Shown: piece by piece, positions 60,295-64,000 of the stretch
How positions within the stretch are numbered: position 1 is the first letter of the stretch
How the letters are laid out: every line of letters starts with the position of its first letter
Source: Sorghum bicolor
Taxonomy: Eukaryota > Streptophyta > Magnoliopsida > Poales > Poaceae
Assembly: GCF_000003195.3 (NCBI RefSeq)
Contig: NC_012878.2
Span: 10,466,386 to 10,530,385 of the forward strand
Length of the DNA stretch: 64,000 bases
Reading direction: 5' to 3'
The notes under the pieces: generated by a model
What the model saw: the letters and a program-made list of their open reading frames with translations, nothing else
What the model was told of the DNA's origin: nothing
Database searches by the model: none
Translations under genes and position numbers: made by a program

Positions 60295-61925
60295 TGTTGA
60301 TGGAAATTATAGCATAAAAATGCACATTCAAAACACCGTCAACAACCTCGGTTTCAAGGAATAATCACATGACATAGACATATTTTATCAATAATTGGTT
60401 CTAGATGTACCTTGAGCTTGTGAATGCAGAACTTAGCAAAATGGCACAAAACCGAGCTGAAGTGGGCCCACATGGGGGATTGGCCGATCCCCCTGTGCCA
60501 CCTCCTCAAGGTGCCACATAGGCATGATCCAAGGCAACCTCCTAGAAGCAATTCTCAGCCTTTGGATCAGAGTGTGCTTTCTCTCAACGGCTGAAATCAA
60601 GAGCACACAGATTCATGGGTCCACATGTCAGAAGAACTGGCGTGACAACGTGCAACAAGTGGGTGAACCAGTGCCTATGACTAGTGGGGACACCAGCCAA
60701 CCGACTCTGGCTGGCCCCACTAGTCATAGGGGCATCGGTCGATCCCCCCTAGCGCCAGCCAGGTCAGTTGGCCCTCCACCGACTTCCCCACATTGAGCAC
60801 ATGTTGATTTGATACAAGACATTGGATTAAAGGCAGTTTCAAGGCCGGTTTGATCCAATGGCCATCGAGCAACATCATGCAGATCGATGACATGGCGATG
60901 GAGTAGCCCCTACTCCACCTCTCCCTATAAATACCTGCTGTATTCACCCTCTCAAGGCATGATGTGATTGTATTCAAGACTACAAGTCTAATTTCCTTAG
61001 TAATTGTAGTCTAGTGTGGGAGTTAGAGTCGAGTCGAGCGAAGCTCGGGGTCTCTGGAGTCGTCTTCTGGAGAGTGTGGTATTCCTCTTGTACTTTCCTT
61101 TTGCAATACTTTAATTTATATTTCTCTTCTACTTTCCTGAGTATTTACTTAGTGCAATATTATTCCTACAATAGTGTTGTAGTGTTTTAGCCTAGTTTGC
61201 TAGTAGTGCAAGGTAGATTGTGATCCTGTTACCACTCCTTAGTTGTTACCAATGTCTTTACAAGTTGCTCTGGCTAGGACATATTCTTAGTTAGAGTAGT
61301 GAGAGTTAGTGTAGGCGCGGTGCCTAGATTAAGTCTCATCGTTGGAGGCTGCTAGTCTTCATGGAAGGTCTGTGGGTGCACTGGCTTGAAGTGACAGTTC
61401 GGGATCGGCATTAGATCCCACCATGTAGAGGCATACATAAGTTTGGTCTCGCTTGAGCAGGGGTTCTGTCTCCTTCTCTCTCGTTTCCTCCCAGCAACTA
61501 AGTTATTGAGGTAGCAATCCTAGCTTGTATCTTTTATCTAATTAGACTAGAACACAGAAGTAGAGGTAGAATCCATAGGAGTCCTTAACTCACTTGTTGT
61601 CCTCCCACCTAGCTGCTCTACGTTAGTTATCTTTCGTTGTCTTAGGATCAGCATCATCAACCTTCCATCCAAATCATCATCACCTTTCCTTGCTCTAGTT
61701 GCCATTAGATTGTGATAGGGATATCTTTTCTCTTGAACCATTTCTAGCTACTGCTTTCCTTTGGGATAAATATAAATTACGACACTTTAGACTACTCCTA
61801 GGTGAAGTGCTACAGCGGTACATTTTGTGCGCTTGCGGAATCATCCAATAGACATTTGAATTACCACGTACCTGGCATCTCTAGTGACGTCGCTATTTTA
61901 GTGGTGCTACTAAGAAATATCAACA
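60295..61925 (+). repeat. Element E 3' LTR
   Basis: The LTR is 1631 bp and pairs with 11967-13615. Its first palindrome has decayed to GGGATTGGCCGATCCC and its second to GCATCGGTCGATCC. The TATA box is at 60926-60933. Right target copy CCTAG is at 61926-61930. Confidence 0.93.
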
Positions 61926-61930
61926 CCTAG

Positions 61931-62139
61931 CATTGTACCAGCCTCCCCTATAGTGCCTCCTCCTCTGTTTTCTGTTTTGATGCCTTGATGCTCCAAATTC
62001 ATGATCAAATGATGCTAGACATGTTTCTTAGGCCACTACTACTTGGTTTTTTGGGGTTATATTGGGTATAGAACTAGTTCTACTACTATACCAATCTTGA
62101 GCCTTTTGATTTCTTCTATCTATTAGAACAAAGCATGAA
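61931..62139. repeat. Host CACTA DNA after E, second copy of the ~1-kb duplication
   Basis: GATGCCTTGATGCTCCAAA and CATGATCAAATGATGCTAGAC match 11019-11070. It joins seamlessly to 11961 once E is removed. No gene is seen; it leads into the exon starting at 62140. Confidence 0.7.
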
Positions 62140-63169
62140 ATGTCCAAGCTAGGAGATAGTGTAGCCTGAGGCCCCAAAAATTCTGATCTGTCACCGCATG
62201 AAGGGCAAGAGCTAGAGGACTAGCTTACTCAAGAATAGTTCGACAACGAGTTAGAAAATGATCTAGAAGTGTTTCTTACTCAATAGGAGCTTCACAAGGA
62301 GCAAGGGGGAGTGGAGGGAAGAGGAAGAGAGGCTGATCAAGGCGACAAAGAGGACGATGGTGAAAGCTCATCCTCAAGATATGAAAGCCCCAAGGATCCT
62401 TTCGCACAAGAATCTGGACGAAGGCCAACTGAGGAAGAGTTGGACCAAGATTTTGACTCAAACGGGGAGGTAGGGATGGAACCTTTGTAGCCTATACAAT
62501 TTGCTGAGGCTTTGGTTGTATTACCTCTGCTAATTCTTTTGACTTGTCATATATGCAGGTCCTTGCTATACCTCCGAAAAGACGACGTTGGCGTCTATCA
62601 TGTTTTGTCAAACAAGAGAGAGTAGGGGAAAGGAAGGCAGAGGCAACAACCATAGAGACCAACATTGAGGCCTCTGCTCCAGACCCTCAAGGCACAACCA
62701 TGACCTCAACTACTGAACCAAAGAGGAAATGAGAGAAAAGAATGGTGAACCAATATCCAAAGAAGGGGGTATGTTATGTGATAGCGTAAGTTAGGCCAGA
62801 AGGGTAGATCCTTGAGCCACCAGAGTACATCAGCTGATCTTGTAATGTGATCTGGGCACTATTAAGAGATCAATTGAACCCAACATTCCCTGTTTGGAGT
62901 GGCAAACATGCACGTAAGATGAAAAAGAAAGAGCTATGGGACAAGTGGCTGATGGACACTTTCAGGTTGCCAGAGGGAAACATGAACTGGTACAAAAACA
63001 GGCTTACAAGATAATGGGCAATGCCTTCCAATGTTGGAGGTCGGATCTCAACAAGAGATTTATCCAAAAGGAGTTAACTCCCTTCCACGAGTTTGGTAAA
63101 ATTACTCATAATCAATGGGCATAGCTCATGGCTGAGAAGACTTCACCTGAAGCATTGGCCCTCAGTGCC
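62140..63169 (+). pseudogene. CACTA second gene: Transposase_24 (TNPA-like) protein, cut by H
   Basis: An acidic first exon starts at ATG 62140 and runs to about 62469 with four in-frame stops (one TGA, three TAG), each a single transition from a sense codon. A probable intron ends at ATATGCAG (about 62560). The next exon begins VLAIPPKRRRWR, basic and nuclear-signal-like. The 62840-63169 part reads, across a frame change near 62970, WSGKHARKMKKKELWDKW and then AYKIMGNAFQCWRSDLNKRF and KITHNQWA, typical of the Transposase_24 domain of plant CACTA elements. The coding end is lost because an LTR starts at 63170. With TNP2 it would make up the usual two-gene CACTA set. Confidence 0.75.
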
Positions 63170-64000
63170 TGTTGACACTTGCTAACACCACTTGAATACT
63201 AGGTTGTTATCCCCAGCATGACACTAGAGTGTACTATGGTATTTATACGCACACAGATAATCCGCAAGCGCACGGATACCGTTGTAGCTTTTACCCGGTT
63301 AAAGGTTTTATTGTATCCACAGGGAAACGGGAGAACCAACTACGCTCTAACTTAGCCAAGATAGATAGATAAGTGTAAATAAGAAAGATGATAGAATTGA
63401 AAAAGAACAATATTAAAGGTAAGATAACAATGGGTGATAATATGGGAATAGAGAGTAGAGCAATCTAGTATATGCGCGATGGTAGCCGAATAGAGAGGAT
63501 AACTATGATTTCTCTACTTCAAAGGGGCATGTCTATGTCTGAGACGAACCACGTGATAAGAATACACCACAAAGGATGCTTATCCATAGGCTGATAAACC
63601 CTACCCGTCCTGCTAAGAGGAGGTGGACTACAGGGACCAACGTAACTTTCACCTACGCGGCCTACCACACAATCCAGCTAGACAGGGGATATCCACAAGT
63701 AATCTAGGTCTAAGCACCATGCTTACACCTATACTACAACTCTAACCTATAGGGTCCTATAGATTAGAAGTACTCAAAAGAGTTGTGAACCAGAACATAC
63801 ATGATTAGTAATTGCATAATGAATTAGAAGTAGATTACCAAAGTCATCCCATGAGCAAGCATGATTAGAGCTTGATCATGGCGATGTACAACCGGAGGAA
63901 GAACCGACAGGCCGGCCTCTCCTCCAATCCTCCCTCGCTCTCCATCTCACTACGATCTAGATCTACTCTAGTTTAGAGATGAGAGGAGTGCTCTCATCTC
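63170..64000 (-). mobile_element. Element H: LTR of an Athila-like retrotransposon, incomplete
   Basis: The sequence begins TGTTGACACTTGC exactly where the Transposase_24 reading ends, and runs off the window. On the minus strand the end reads AAGTGTCAACA, the same ending as G. About 90 bp inside lies the complement of a block (GCTACAACGGTATCCGTGCG plus CTTGCGGA) shared with the LTRs of E and G near their 3' ends. This indicates minus orientation. No primer site or coding DNA is in view, and the second target duplication is outside the window. Confidence 0.72.

Larger units (their letters stand above)
11967..61925 (+). mobile_element. Element E: Athila-like LTR retrotransposon without RT, host of B and F
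   Basis: The LTRs begin TGTTGA and end CAACA, and are flanked by CCTGG (11962-11966) and CCTAG (61926-61930). The empty-site version GGAACCTGGCATTG survives in the duplicated host copy near 8800 and agrees with the right flank CCTAGCATTG. Its own DNA is about 9.1 kb after removing B and F. It carries gag and an Athila-type protease, then an ATHILA ORF1-like gene with its own TATA box. No reverse transcriptase, RNase H or integrase lies between 54.3 and 60.3 kb. It would have needed enzymes from a related element. Confidence 0.9.

Overview
This is plant nuclear DNA, almost certainly from a grass. I find no host gene, tRNA, rRNA or CRISPR. Nearly everything belongs to transposable elements inserted into one another. 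The grass assignment rests on recognised families: CACTA DNA transposon genes with GGGGCGG hairpins, Tekay/Del-like chromoviruses with chromodomains, a Tat/Retand-like Gypsy element with two RNase H domains and an antisense plant-mobile-domain gene, Athila-like elements with a tRNA-Asp primer site, and a SIRE/Opie-like Copia LTR. The species cannot be named.

Layout. The outer host is a decayed CACTA element: the end of a TNP2-type transposase (1-826), AT-rich tandem repeats and a GGGGCGG hairpin (870-2490), a GC-rich leader and intron-like DNA (2500-3409), repeated intron-like DNA (7741-8828, 10987-11966, 61931-62139), and a Transposase_24 gene (62140-63169). Inserted into it are a LINE on the minus strand (3410-7740), an internally deleted Athila-like element called G (8829-10981), an Athila-like element without reverse transcriptase called E (11967-61925), and an LTR running off the right edge called H (63170-64000).

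E holds two insertions: a solo Copia LTR called F (57148-59515), and the Tat-like element B (14063-52505, minus), which split E's gag. B holds the Tekay-like element C (18734-45163, minus), which landed between the converging 3' ends of B's pol and its antisense gene. C holds a second Tekay-like element, D (20131-35148, plus), inside its 3' LTR. The nest CACTA > E > B > C > D is therefore five deep. Target-site duplications were read directly: CCAAC for G, CCTGG/CCTAG for E, GGATC for B, CTAGC for C, GTAAC/GCAAC for D and AAGGT for F.

The main unexplained signals are: (1) the LTRs of C and D both contain what looks like a small spliced acidic reading frame, with matching phase-1 exon ends, GC donors, a GAGTAC/GTACTC hairpin before the acceptor and an acidic last exon; (2) the word ATCGGC/GCCGAT is about 15-fold over-represented throughout B, in LTRs, introns and coding DNA, and in all reading frames; (3) a palindrome, GGGATCGGCCGATCCC, recurs in E; (4) B's antisense gene has seven phase-consistent exons and its own TATA box. 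All coding regions are decayed to some degree. Most premature stops fit C-to-T or G-to-A change, as expected for methylated transposon DNA.
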